Positions 1 to 8,918 of a stretch of 64,000 nt of DNA are shown one piece after another. Positions within the stretch are counted from its first letter, which is position 1; the number at the start of each line of letters is the position of its first letter. Under the pieces are notes generated by a model that had not been told where the DNA came from, did no database searches, and was given only the letters and a program-made list of their open reading frames with translations. This stretch comes from Acinetobacter qingfengensis (GTDB taxonomy: Bacteria; Pseudomonadota; Gammaproteobacteria; Pseudomonadales; Moraxellaceae): NCBI RefSeq assembly GCF_008693185.1, contig NZ_VXKN01000002.1, forward strand, positions 372,001 to 436,000, in the 5' to 3' direction. Both the position numbers and the translations under genes were made by a program.

Positions 1-3000
1 CCACAGCACCGACAATATTCCGATTAATATATAAATTCCCAACATTGGCATGATCTATTACTTGCTGTATGGTTTGGTCAATTCGGGTATGTAATCCCAT
101 GGTTAAACCATACCCTTTGGCATTAATCTGCTGTAATAAAGCTTCAATTTGTCCTGCTTTATATCTCACTAAATGCAATACCGGCCCAAAGATTTCACGT
201 TGCAGATCATTTAAATCCGGTAATTCAATCAAAGTTGGTAAAACAAAAGTGCCTTGCTGTGCGATATTTTCAAGATTATTCGTTTCATTAAATGTACCCT
301 GATACACTGGGTAACCTTTGGTCTGCATCGTCTGGATATGTTTTTCAATATTTTGTAATGCTTCATGATCAATGACAGGGCCAATATCGGTTTGTAATTT
401 GTCAGGATTACCTACACGTAGTTGCTGCATTGCACCTTTAAGCATTTTAATAACAGTATCAGCACAATCTTCCTGTACACAAAGAATCCGTAAGGCTGAA
501 CAGCGTTGACCTGCACTATCAAATGCGGAATTAATCACATCAAAAACAACTTGTTCTGTTAAGGCAGAAGAATCCACAATCATGGCATTTTGACCACCAG
601 TTTCTGCAATCAAAGTCACCGGTTGCCCATCGAAGGTTAAACGCTGCGCCACGGTTTTTTGCAAAATTCTGGCAACTTCTGTTGATCCTGTAAACATGAT
701 GCCATTGACCATGTCATGCTGACTCAATGCAGCACCAACCGTTTCTCCCCGTCCCGGTAGCAATTGTAAAATAGATTCAGGAATACCGGCTTCATGCAAT
801 ATTTTTACTGCCTGAAAAGCGATTAAAGAGGTTTGTTCCGCAGGTTTAGCCAGCACACTATTTCCTGTCACCAGTGCCGCAGCAATTTGTCCGCTAAAAA
901 TAGCAAGCGGAAAATTCCATGGACTGATACATAATACAACTCCTAATCCTTTAATATTTTCAGGATGAGTGAGGCTTTGTGCGTGTTGCGCATAATATCT
1001 CAGAAAGTCTACTGCTTCTCTGACTTCTGCGATGGCATTTGCGTAGGTTTTACCACTTTCACGACACAATAACACCATGAGTTCCAAAAGCCTTGATTCC
1101 ATGATATCAGCAGCATGTTCCAGACATTTTGCCCGTAGGGTGACTGGTTGTGCCTGCCATTCAGGTTGATGTTGCTGAGCATTTTGCAAAGCCAATTGAA
1201 TTTGTCGCGCTGAAGCTTCAAATACTGCACCGACCAGATCCTGATGATTTGCAGGATTAAGAATAGCTTGAGGTGAGCCTTCGGTTTCTATGGTATCACC
1301 AGCCACCAATGGAGAACTTTGCCATGTATGTTGTGCATATTGCTGAACAACCTGATTGAGCTGCAATAAACATGAATCATCTGTAAGATCAAAACCTTGT
1401 GAATTTTTACGCCCTAACAAATAAATGTCTTTTGGGTAAGGGATTTTATGATTTTTTAAACCAATATACCCATCCTTCTCGGCATTGATCGCAATATCCT
1501 GTGCCGGAGATCGGATTAAATCCTGTATATCCAGATTTTCATCAGCAATTCGATTCACAAAAGATGAATTTGCACCATTTTCTAATAGTCTGCGAACCAG
1601 ATAAGCCAATAGGGTTTCATGATTTCCTACAGGGGCATAAATTCGACATGGTACGCCTAATTTACCTTCTTCACATGATCCCACAACGTTTGCATATAAA
1701 GGTTCCCCCATACCATGTAAACATTGAAATTCATATTGATCAGGATAATATTTTTCTGGATCAGCTAAATGATAGATGGTTGCCAGACTGTGCGCATTAT
1801 GTGTGGCAAATTGCGGATAAATTGCTTCAGGTTCAGCCAAAAGTTTTTTCGCACAGGCGATATAGGATAAATCGGTATGAACTTTACGTGTATATACAGG
1901 ATAATCACTCATCCCATCAATTTGGGCTTTTTTAATTTCACTGTCCCAATATGCACCTTTAACCAAACGTATCATTAAGCGATGCTGACTACGTTTGGCC
2001 AAGTCAATAATACAATCCACGACAAAATAACAGCGTTTTTGATAAGCCTGAATGACAAAACCAATACCGTTCCAATCTTTTAACTCAGGCTCAAAACACA
2101 AGCGTTCCAGCAATTCCAGAGAAAGTTCAAGACGCTCTGTTTCTTCAGCATCAATATTTAGGCCAATATCATACTGTTTGGCCAAAAGTGCCAATTCCAG
2201 TACACGGTCATATAATTGCGTATGCACCCGATCATACTGAGATCTTTGATAACGTGGATGTATTGCGGATAATTTAATGGAAATACCCGGGCTATTATAG
2301 ACACCTTTACCGGCAGCAACTTTACCAATGGCATGAATTGCATTGATATAATCATTCATATATCGCTGTGCATCCTGCTCTGTGAAAGCAGCCTCCCCCA
2401 ACATATCGTATGAATAGCGAAAACCTTTTTGTTCAAGATTTCTGGCATGATCCAGCGCTTGCTGAATTGATTCACCAGTGACAAATTGCTCGCCCATGAT
2501 ACGCATGGCAACATCTACTGCTTTGCGAATCACGCCTCGACCACACCGTGCCAAAATTCCGGTAAGCACACTGGAAAAATTTTTATTATTTGATGTTTCA
2601 AGTAACTTACCTGTAAACATCAATCCCCAGGCTGCTGCATTGACAAACATTAAACGACTTTGCCCCACATGCTCTTTCCAGTTACCTTGGTGGATCTTAT
2701 CCTTAATTAATAAATCCCGTGTGTCTTTATCTGGTATACGCAACAAAGCCTCAGCTAAACACATTAAGGCAATTCCCTCTTCGGAGGATAAAGAAAATTC
2801 CTGCAATAATCCCTGAACAACACCAGATTTTCCTGATTGTGCTTTTTGTTCCCGTAATGCCTTAGATAATTGATATGCCAGCTTCTGAATTTTATTTTCT
2901 TGTACATCTGATAATTTGGCAAAATCCAATAATTCCTGTACAGCTTCACTTTCCGAACGACGCCATGCTTGATTGATTTTTTGCTGTAATACCGTTTTTT

Positions 3001-3064
3001 TTGCGAGATAAGTAATGTCTTTTTCGCCTTGTATTACATCCGCTTGTTCACTTTTCTCCACCAT
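1..3064 (-). CDS. putA: Bifunctional proline dehydrogenase / P5C dehydrogenase PutA (3' end outside window)
   Basis: Oxidises proline to glutamate in two steps, FAD-linked proline dehydrogenase then NAD-linked pyrroline-5-carboxylate dehydrogenase. About 1,021 codons are visible, read leftward off the window edge, so the C-terminus is missing. The proline dehydrogenase barrel lies at roughly residues 190-510 and ends with the conserved RRLLENGANSSFVNRI segment near residue 490. The aldehyde dehydrogenase part starts around residue 570 and carries the catalytic cysteine in GQRCSALR near residue 852. The ATG at 3064 follows a weak AGGGTGG site. The N-terminus goes straight into the helical arm: there is no ribbon-helix-helix DNA-binding domain as in E. 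coli PutA, so this PutA should not repress itself. Control more likely comes from the divergent Lrp-type gene. Confidence 0.95.
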   Translation of the reverse strand, partial: MVEKSEQADVIQGEKDITYLAKKTVLQQKINQAWRRSESEAVQELLDFAKLSDVQENKIQKLAYQLSKALREQKAQSGKSGVVQGLLQEFSLSSEEGIALMCLAEALLRIPDKDTRDLLIKDKIHQGNWKEHVGQSRLMFVNAAAWGLMFTGKLLETSNNKNFSSVLTGILARCGRGVIRKAVDVAMRIMGEQFVTGESIQQALDHARNLEQKGFRYSYDMLGEAAFTEQDAQRYMNDYINAIHAIGKVAAGKGVYNSPGISIKLSAIHPRYQRSQYDRVHTQLYDRVLELALLAKQYDIGLNIDAEETERLELSLELLERLCFEPELKDWNGIGFVIQAYQKRCYFVVDCIIDLAKRSQHRLMIRLVKGAYWDSEIKKAQIDGMSDYPVYTRKVHTDLSYIACAKKLLAEPEAIYPQFATHNAHSLATIYHLADPEKYYPDQYEFQCLHGMGEPLYANVVGSCEEGKLGVPCRIYAPVGNHETLLAYLVRRLLENGANSSFVNRIADENLDIQDLIRSPAQDIAINAEKDGYIGLKNHKIPYPKDIYLLGRKNSQGFDLTDDSCLLQLNQVVQQYAQHTWQSSPLVAGDTIETEGSPQAILNPANHQDLVGAVFEASARQIQLALQNAQQHQPEWQAQPVTLRAKCLEHAADIMESRLLELMVLLCRESGKTYANAIAEVREAVDFLRYYAQHAQSLTHPENIKGLGVVLCISPWNFPLAIFSGQIAAALVTGNSVLAKPAEQTSLIAFQAVKILHEAGIPESILQLLPGRGETVGAALSQHDMVNGIMFTGSTEVARILQKTVAQRLTFDGQPVTLIAETGGQNAMIVDSSALTEQVVFDVINSAFDSAGQRCSALRILCVQEDCADTVIKMLKGAMQQLRVGNPDKLQTDIGPVIDHEALQNIEKHIQTMQTKGYPVYQGTFNETNNLENIAQQGTFVLPTLIELPDLNDLQREIFGPVLHLVRYKAGQIEALLQQINAKGYGLTMGLHTRIDQTIQQVIDHANVGNLYINRNIVGAV

Positions 3065-3095
3065 GTCCCAACCACCCTGCACACATTTTAATTAA

Positions 3096-3135
3096 ATCCA
3101 AAAAAATTGGATATACCGAAATTTTGAACTATAAT
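3096..3135 (+). promoter_or_regulatory. Palindrome and sigma-70 promoter in the putA / Lrp-regulator divergent region
   Basis: The palindrome ATCCAA-N5-TTGGAT spans 3096-3112. Its right arm, TTGGAT at 3107-3112, is also a good -35 element, 17 bases before a perfect TATAAT at 3130-3135. Transcription would start near 3142, giving a leader of about 55 bases before the regulator ATG at 3198. The overlap of palindrome and -35 suggests autorepression by the Lrp-type protein and possible control of putA on the other strand. The elements are seen; the regulation is inferred. Confidence 0.55.
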
Positions 3136-3197
3136 TGCAAAATATATGCCGAATATTTCACTATATTTTTATATTTTTTTGGAGAAAAATTTATTTT

Positions 3198-3680
3198 ATG
3201 GAACAAAAAACCTCACTTGACCGTATAGATATCCAAATCCTTGATATCTTGCAAAAAGACGGAAAAATATCCAACATTAAACTTGCAGAGGCAATTCACC
3301 TATCCCCAACTGCGGTAATGGCAAGAGTTCAAAGACTCACTCGTGATCAATATATTCTTGGATATTATGCTCATCTAAATCCCAACAAATTAAATGCCAG
3401 TTTTCTGGTATTTGTTGATGTTTTATTAGATAAGACCACACCGCATTCCCTGGAAGATTTTATTGCAGCAGTACAAAATTACCCTGAAATTATTGAATGC
3501 CACATGACAAGTGGCGGCTTTGATTTTATTTTAAAAATTCGTTGTAAAAATATGGATGAATATCGACGTATTTCAGGGCAAATTCTCTGGCATCTTCCGG
3601 GTGTAAAAGAAACTCGTAGTTATCCTGTGATGCAAGTTGTCAAAGAAAGTAGCAATCTAAAACTTAACTTCAGAAAATAA
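3198..3680 (+). CDS. Lrp/AsnC-family transcriptional regulator, likely PutR-like
   Basis: A 160-residue protein of standard Lrp/AsnC size. The N-terminal helix-turn-helix (about residues 8-60, with LSPTAVMARVQRL as recognition helix) is followed by a RAM ligand-binding domain (about 70-150, with the SGGFDFILKIR strand). The reading frame is open upstream, but the ATG at 3198 was chosen because it follows GGAG at 3181 and begins the typical DRIDIQIL start of the family. Divergent from putA and upstream of putP, it is best explained as the proline-responsive activator or repressor of proline catabolism. That role rests on context; family membership is clear. Confidence 0.88.
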   Translation: MEQKTSLDRIDIQILDILQKDGKISNIKLAEAIHLSPTAVMARVQRLTRDQYILGYYAHLNPNKLNASFLVFVDVLLDKTTPHSLEDFIAAVQNYPEIIECHMTSGGFDFILKIRCKNMDEYRRISGQILWHLPGVKETRSYPVMQVVKESSNLKLNFRK

Positions 3681-3698
3681 AACATCAATACACTGTAT

Positions 3699-3723
3699 AG
3701 CCACATGAGCATGTGGCTTTCGT
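3699..3723 (+). terminator. Rho-independent terminator after the Lrp-type gene
   Basis: Perfect 8-bp stem AGCCACAT/ATGTGGCT with loop GAGC, followed by a short T-rich stretch, 19 bases after the regulator stop codon. Confidence 0.7.
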
Positions 3724-4543
3724 TCATTTGTAGAATTCATCAAAATTTAATATTCAACGTATGTTGAGAATGAGGCATATATTCTATTTAAGCTAGACAT
3801 AAAATATTTGTATTCTATTTTTGCACAAAAATGTCTAAATTAGCCGCCTACTACGTTAATCAAGTTGCCGATATATGCATAGTGACGGTACTAATTATTT
3901 CATCTAGACCATAATTCTTCTCATTTTTTATTAAACAAAAATCACCCTGCAACAAGCGCAGTCCAATTTCAAATTCTTACATTTTGTTTCAATTAAGTTT
4001 TTAATCAAAATTTTTCGCTATTTTAATCGTATTGAACCATTTTAAAGCATTAAAAGTAAAAATTTATCTAACGACATTTTTTAGATAAAAGTAAGAGTAT
4101 GTTGAAAGAACGGTTACCCATAATGAGAATAATATATTTTCTCTTTTACTTTCATATCATTATATTTGTGTCTATCTATCCATCACTTAAATCAGTTGTT
4201 TTTTAAAATTATTTTCCACTACTCAATATCTAAAATTTAAATTCTATCTCTATATTTTTCGTTATTATTAGATTAAAATTCCAAAAAAAACTAAATCATA
4301 TTTTTTTATTTATACATCAAAACATCGTATTTATAAGCAATGAATAACCTTTGCATGATTTTGATGCAGTGATGAACTTTTTTAATTCAAAAGTATTTTA
4401 GATAAAATCAAGCTTAATTTACACAAATTTACTTTTGTTTACATTTATTAACATTTCAAATATATTTCAATATGCTTAAATCTGCTCGGTCGGTACATGT
4501 ATCCAAAGCTATTCCATTATTCTATTAGGAGCCGAAAAAGAAC
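3724..4543. other. 820-base AT-rich intergenic region before putP
   Basis: No plausible gene on either strand. It holds one copy of a dispersed repeat (about 3764-3822) and long A/T-rich stretches. Near putP there are several TTTACA-like repeats around 4420-4455 (TTTACACAAATTTAC, then TTTACATTTATTAACATTT). The length suggests a multi-input control region for putP, or a decayed gene or element, but I cannot assign a promoter with confidence. Confidence 0.4.
3764..3822 (+). repeat. Dispersed intergenic repeat, copy 1
   Basis: About 59 bases, from TGAGAATGAGGCATAT through ATTCTATTTAAGCTAGACAT to GTATTCTATTTTT. A second copy is present at about 22719-22776 in the same orientation. The core at 3781-3822 differs from copy 2 at only about three positions. 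Within each copy the nonamer ATTCTATTT occurs twice. No open reading frame or terminal inverted repeats are visible. Confidence 0.6.
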
Positions 4544-6034
4544 ATGGAGTTATTCAATCCAACAGTAATTACTTTTATTTTATATATCATTGGGATGGTC
4601 GGGATTGGTTTATATGCATATAGGGCTACCCGAAATTTTTCAGATTATATTTTAGGTGGAAGAAGTTTAGGAAGTTTTGTAACAGCCTTATCTGCTGGGG
4701 CTTCTGATATGAGTGGCTGGTTACTCATGGGTTTACCTGGTGCAATTTATTTATCTGGATTGAGTGAGGCTTGGATTGCAATTGGTTTAATTATTGGCGC
4801 ATGGCTTAATTGGTTATTTGTTGCTGGACGTTTACGTGTTCATACTGAAGTTCAACACAATGCATTAACCTTACCAGATTATTTTACGCATCGTTTCAAT
4901 GATACCCATAAAGTACTTCGAATCTCGTCAGCATTGATCATTTTAATTTTCTTCTCAATTTATTGTGCATCAGGCATGGTAGCAGGTGCTCGCTTATTCG
5001 AAAGTATTTTTGAGATGCAATACACTACGGCATTATGGCTCAGTGCAATCGCAACAATTAGTTATGTATGTATTGGTGGATTTTTAGCGATTAGTTGGAC
5101 AGACACCTTTCAGGCAGCCATGATGTTATTTGCCTTATTCTTAACACCAGTATTTACTTATCTTGCAGTTACTGGCGATTCACAAGATTTTATTACCTTG
5201 ATTGATACTGCACGTCCACATGCTTTTGATATGTTCTCAAATGTCAGTTTTATTGCGGTAATTTCTGCAATGGCATGGGGGCTTGGTTATTTTGGTCAGC
5301 CCCATATTTTAGTACGTTTTATGGCAGCAGATTCGGTAAAGTCAATCCCAAATGCACGTAAAATTGGTATGGCATGGATGATTCTATGTTTGGCTGGTGC
5401 CGTAAGTGCTGGTTTTTTCGGGATTGCCTATTTTCAGTCACAGCCTGAATTAGCAACGCATGTTAATGCCAATTCTGAAGTGATCTTTATGGAGCTTACT
5501 CAAATTCTGTTCAATCCATGGATTGCAGGTATTGTATTAGCAGGAATTCTGGCAGCCGTTATGAGTACTCTAAGTTGTCAGCTACTGGTCTGTTCAAGTA
5601 CCTTGACTGAAGATTTTTACAAATCCTTCCTACGCCCAAATGCTTCACAGAAAGAGCTGGTTTGGATTGGCCGTTTAATGGTACTGGCAATTTCTGTCTT
5701 TGCCATCTGGTTAGCCAGCAATCCTGAAAGCAAGGTCTTAGGTTTAGTTTCTTATGCATGGGCTGGATTTGGTGCTGCTTTTGGCCCATTAATCATTCTG
5801 TCTTTACTTTGGAAGCGCATGACTTTAAATGGTGCTCTGGTGGGGATGATTGTAGGTGCCGTCACTGTAATTGCATGGAAAAACCTGTTTGGTTCAACCG
5901 GTATTTATGAAATTATCCCAGGTTTTATTTTATCCATGCTATCTATTGTGATTGTCAGCTTATGTGGTAAAGCACCCACAAAAGATGTCACTGATCGCTT
6001 TGAAGAAGCTGATCGATTATATCATCAACAATAA
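4544..6034 (+). CDS. putP: Sodium/proline symporter PutP
   Basis: A 496-residue member of the solute:sodium symporter family with about 13 hydrophobic segments, near the usual 500. It imports proline with sodium across the inner membrane and feeds PutA. Diagnostic segments are SDMSGWLLMGLPGA (about residue 54) and the sodium-site helix STLSCQLLVCSS (about residue 341), both very close to E. coli PutP. A TAGGAG site 10 bases before the ATG supports the start. It lies downstream of the Lrp-type regulator but behind an 860-base gap, so it is transcribed separately. Confidence 0.95.
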   Translation: MELFNPTVITFILYIIGMVGIGLYAYRATRNFSDYILGGRSLGSFVTALSAGASDMSGWLLMGLPGAIYLSGLSEAWIAIGLIIGAWLNWLFVAGRLRVHTEVQHNALTLPDYFTHRFNDTHKVLRISSALIILIFFSIYCASGMVAGARLFESIFEMQYTTALWLSAIATISYVCIGGFLAISWTDTFQAAMMLFALFLTPVFTYLAVTGDSQDFITLIDTARPHAFDMFSNVSFIAVISAMAWGLGYFGQPHILVRFMAADSVKSIPNARKIGMAWMILCLAGAVSAGFFGIAYFQSQPELATHVNANSEVIFMELTQILFNPWIAGIVLAGILAAVMSTLSCQLLVCSSTLTEDFYKSFLRPNASQKELVWIGRLMVLAISVFAIWLASNPESKVLGLVSYAWAGFGAAFGPLIILSLLWKRMTLNGALVGMIVGAVTVIAWKNLFGSTGIYEIIPGFILSMLSIVIVSLCGKAPTKDVTDRFEEADRLYHQQ

Positions 6035-6046
6035 ATCGTTCATTTT

Positions 6047-6072
6047 AAAATGCCCATCAAGGGCATTTTTTA
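6047..6072. terminator. Bidirectional terminator between putP and the PepSY gene
   Basis: AAAATGCCC-ATCAA-GGGCATTTTTT hairpin with A and T tracts on its two sides. It serves putP and the convergent PepSY gene, whose stop codon lies inside it. Confidence 0.8.
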
Positions 6073-7412
6073 TGGCTATTTTTCGATCTAAGATATGCAA
6101 TGATTCCGACACAGCCATTGATCAAAATTAAACTAACCAACCATATAGGTAATAAAATTCCTATCAGAAACAAGATACTGAATAAGATTAACCTTTGCTT
6201 CTTTGACGCTGACAAATATATGTGCCCAAGTTGTTTTTGTAAGGTAAATAAAGTCTGTAGAGGTCGAGCATGTTGCCACCACATACGATAGGCCATAAAG
6301 ATTAATAGCATCATCAACAAACCACCAACCAATAAAAACAGTTGATTTATCCAGCCAAATAACACGCCAATATGTAGATCTACGCCCCATCTGGTTAATT
6401 TTGCTGACCATGGAAATGATGCAAATGATAAACGATCCGTTATTTGCTGTGTACTCATATCCACTGCCAATGCATCAATTTGAATCGGCCAGCGATGATT
6501 TATTTCCTCGATTGACCAAGCTTTTTGCAGGTTATTACTTGGTTTAATTTGTAATGCCTGTGCTTGTAAACCCTGTTGTCGTGCAATATATATGATATTG
6601 TCAAAAGCACTAAGATCTAAAATAGGATGTTGATGCTGCGGCGTCATCTGTAGATGATGTTCTGCATGTGGATCAGATTTTTTTTGTATCGATGAATTCA
6701 ACTGCAAATTTAAACTGGGTGTATTTTGATTAAACCAGTGCCGAATCTGGGCAATATTGGCTCCGGCCCATTTAGACCAAGTCAAACCTGTTAATGAAAA
6801 GAACAAAAGCATGGGTAATATCGCCAGACCAATAGTTTTATGCCAAAAACGATTATGGCTTTGTGGTTGCTTTTTGTGACGACTCAACCACCAAACCATT
6901 ATACCGGTCATTGCAAAAATACCTAACCAACTGGCAGCCAATTCACTATAACTTCGCCCCCATTCACCTAATAATAAACTTCGGTGTAACTGATCCAAAA
7001 ATAATCTTAATGGTAAAACACCACTGGTACCATAAACTTGTAATTGTCCTTGTATTGCTAAAGTATTAGGATTCACAAAAATCGCAATGTTCTTGTCGGG
7101 GTGCTGTTCCTGAACATACACAACACGAGTAGTATCCCGAACACTTGGTGCAGGTCGCACGCTAGTAATCACTGCATCATGTGGTAAAACCTGATAAGCG
7201 GCATAAACTTGCTGACTAAGCGGATAGGCCGTGTGTTTCGGTAATTGATCAACATACAATATTTTTTGATAAATCATTTGTTCTAATTGTGGTGTAGCGC
7301 CATAAAGTACACCAGTAAATGCGGCAACAAAAATAAATGGTGCCAAAAATATTGCAAGAGAATAATGGCAGAGATGCAAGATATTCAACCATAATGCTTG
7401 TATTTCTCGCAT
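6057..7412 (-). CDS. PepSY-associated transmembrane protein (COG3182-type, possible metal or flavin reductase)
   Basis: A 451-residue inner-membrane protein with the PepSY_TM layout: N-terminal helix (about 18-40), long periplasmic loop, helices near 160-180 and 195-215, a second loop, then helices at about 350-375, 405-425 and 428-442. Conserved HRSLLLGEWGR and HIGVLFGW segments match the family, in which related proteins are linked to siderophore-iron reduction. The second loop is histidine-rich (HAEHHLQMTPQHQHP, about residues 249-263), which could bind metal. It starts at ATG 7412 after AAAGGTGG. No Fur box is seen upstream. The exact reaction is unknown. Confidence 0.8.
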   Translation of the reverse strand: MREIQALWLNILHLCHYSLAIFLAPFIFVAAFTGVLYGATPQLEQMIYQKILYVDQLPKHTAYPLSQQVYAAYQVLPHDAVITSVRPAPSVRDTTRVVYVQEQHPDKNIAIFVNPNTLAIQGQLQVYGTSGVLPLRLFLDQLHRSLLLGEWGRSYSELAASWLGIFAMTGIMVWWLSRHKKQPQSHNRFWHKTIGLAILPMLLFFSLTGLTWSKWAGANIAQIRHWFNQNTPSLNLQLNSSIQKKSDPHAEHHLQMTPQHQHPILDLSAFDNIIYIARQQGLQAQALQIKPSNNLQKAWSIEEINHRWPIQIDALAVDMSTQQITDRLSFASFPWSAKLTRWGVDLHIGVLFGWINQLFLLVGGLLMMLLIFMAYRMWWQHARPLQTLFTLQKQLGHIYLSASKKQRLILFSILFLIGILLPIWLVSLILINGCVGIIAYLRSKNSHKKCP

Positions 7413-7454
7413 TTATTCCACCTTTTACATGATAAAAGTCATTAAAAAATAAAA

Positions 7455-7477
7455 ACCGCCTGTTTTAAACAGGCGGT
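7455..7477 (-). terminator. Terminator of fba
   Basis: Perfect stem ACCGCCTG/CAGGCGGT with a TTTTAAA loop region, followed on the minus strand by a T-rich run; 25 bases past the fba stop. Confidence 0.85.
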
Positions 7478-7501
7478 CAGATATGACAATTTTAATCAAG
7501 A

Positions 7502-8536
7502 TTAATAGCGTTCAACCATTTTTTCTAGCGAAATTGGACGAATTTTTGAAGCGTTGCCTTCAGTACCAAACGCTTGATAACGATCAATACAGACTTGTTT
7601 CATACTATCCACAGTTTTTGCAAGATATTTACGTGGATCGAATTCAGCCGGATGTTCAGCCATAAACTGGCGTATTGCACCTGTAGATGCTAGACGCAGG
7701 TCTGTATCAATATTAATTTTACGCACACCATGCTTGATCGCTTCAACCAACTGATCAACAGGTACACCATAAGTTTCGCCAATATTACCGCCATATTCAT
7801 TAATGACTTTTAGCCATTCTTGAGGCACAGAACTTGAACCATGCATTACAAGATGAGTATTTGGCAATGCTTCATGGATTTCCTTGATACGGTCAATTGC
7901 CAAGATATCGCCTGTAGGTGGACGAGTAAATTTGTATGCACCATGTGACGTTCCAACAGCAATTGCCAGTGCATCCACATTGGTATCATGAACAAATTGT
8001 CTGGCTTCTTCCACAGAAGTAAGAAGCTGGGAATGATCCAATACCCCCTCTGCACCCACACCATCTTCTTCACCAGCCATACCGGTTTCAAGGCTGCCCA
8101 AACAACCTATTTCACCTTCAACAGAAACACCACAAGCATGAGCCATAGCTACAACCTGACGTGTTACATCAACATTATATTCATAACTTGTAGGTGTTTT
8201 ACCATCGGTTCCCAATGATCCATCCATCATGACTGAGCTAAATCCCAACTGGATCGAACGCTGACAAATCGCAGGGCTGGTACCGTGATCCTGATGCATC
8301 ACCACTGGAATATGTGGAAATTCTTCAACCGCAGCCAAAATTAGATGACGTAAGAATGGAGCCCCTGCATATTTACGTGCCCCGGCAGATGCCTGCACAA
8401 TCACTGGAGAGTTTGTTTCGTCCGCTGCCATCATAATGGCACGCATTTGTTCCAGATTATTTACATTAAACGCCGGAACACCATAGCTATGTTCAGCAGC
8501 ATGATCCAGCAACTGGCGTAAAGAGATGAGTGCCAT
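7502..8536 (-). CDS. fba: Class II fructose-1,6-bisphosphate aldolase
   Basis: Zinc-dependent cleavage or formation of fructose-1,6-bisphosphate; cytoplasmic, mainly gluconeogenic in Acinetobacter-like bacteria that lack a full Embden-Meyerhof route. It has 344 residues, the size of the class IIB/CbbA type. Conserved elements are VMHQDHGTS (zinc histidine near residue 84), [24 protein letters not shown] and INIDTDLR. The ATG at 8536 is preceded by a strong GGAGG (8541-8546). A start four codons upstream is possible but would overlap this site. It is downstream of pgk and a lipoprotein gene but separated by a terminator. Confidence 0.96.
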   Translation of the reverse strand: MALISLRQLLDHAAEHSYGVPAFNVNNLEQMRAIMMAADETNSPVIVQASAGARKYAGAPFLRHLILAAVEEFPHIPVVMHQDHGTSPAICQRSIQLGFSSVMMDGSLGTDGKTPTSYEYNVDVTRQVVAMAHACGVSVEGEIGCLGSLETGMAGEEDGVGAEGVLDHSQLLTSVEEARQFVHDTNVDALAIAVGTSHGAYKFTRPPTGDILAIDRIKEIHEALPNTHLVMHGSSSVPQEWLKVINEYGGNIGETYGVPVDQLVEAIKHGVRKINIDTDLRLASTGAIRQFMAEHPAEFDPRKYLAKTVDSMKQVCIDRYQAFGTEGNASKIRPISLEKMVERY

Positions 8537-8611
8537 ATTATCCTCCAAAAATCTTGCGCTATTTTACCCCGAGAATGATTTTGATTCAGCTAAAAATAAC
8601 CTTTAAAAACA

Positions 8612-8640
8612 AAAAATCCCCACTACTGCGGGGATTTTTA
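8612..8640. terminator. Terminator after the pgk-lipoprotein unit
   Basis: AAAAATCCCC-ACTACT-GCGGGGATTTTT hairpin with A/T tracts on both sides; 17 bases past the lipoprotein stop on the minus strand. Confidence 0.85.
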
Positions 8641-8656
8641 GATCAAATTGCACAAA

Positions 8657-8896
8657 TTAATTTGCTGCTGATGCGGCAACATCACCTGATGCACTTTCAC
8701 CTTCAACTTTAATGGCTTCTGGATTTGGTTTATCCAGTGAGTCAATTGCTGCTTGTTGTTCTGGTGTAACTTCAGTTGAAGTTGTTGTTGCTGTTTGTTC
8801 AGAGGATGCTGCTTGCGCTGGCGCATCTTTTTTACCACACCCTACCAATACTAACGGTAATGCAATGATCAAGCCTGCTAACAAATTAATCTTCAT
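8657..8896 (-). CDS. Small Ala/Ser/Thr-rich lipoprotein
   Basis: A 79-residue protein with a clear lipoprotein signal: charged MK start, hydrophobic LLAGLIIALPLVL, then the lipobox LVGC with Cys20. The mature part of about 60 residues is low-complexity (Ala, Ser, Thr, Gln, Glu) with no recognised domain, and is probably an unstructured lipid-anchored peptide. It starts 22 bases after the pgk stop and ends at a terminator, so it is co-transcribed with pgk. Function unknown. Confidence 0.75.
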   Translation of the reverse strand: MKINLLAGLIIALPLVLVGCGKKDAPAQAASSEQTATTTSTEVTPEQQAAIDSLDKPNPEAIKVEGESASGDVAASAAN

Positions 8897-8918
8897 GTTT
8901 TAGAATCCTGGGCAAATT

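Noticed and set aside
1501..1935. 144-residue open frame antisense to putA
   Set aside because: Lies wholly inside the well-conserved putA frame on the other strand; no ribosome site, and its composition is the mirror of PutA codons.
4470..4510. Sigma-54-like GG...GC pattern before putP (GGTCGGTACATG)
   Set aside because: Spacing and -12 sequence do not fit; no TTGC element.
6133..6411. 92-residue minus-strand frame inside the PepSY gene
   Set aside because: Overlaps the C-terminal helices of the PepSY protein in another phase; no family similarity.
8712..8903. 63-residue plus-strand frame opposite the small lipoprotein
   Set aside because: The minus strand has a clear lipobox, start context and terminator; the plus-strand frame has none of these.
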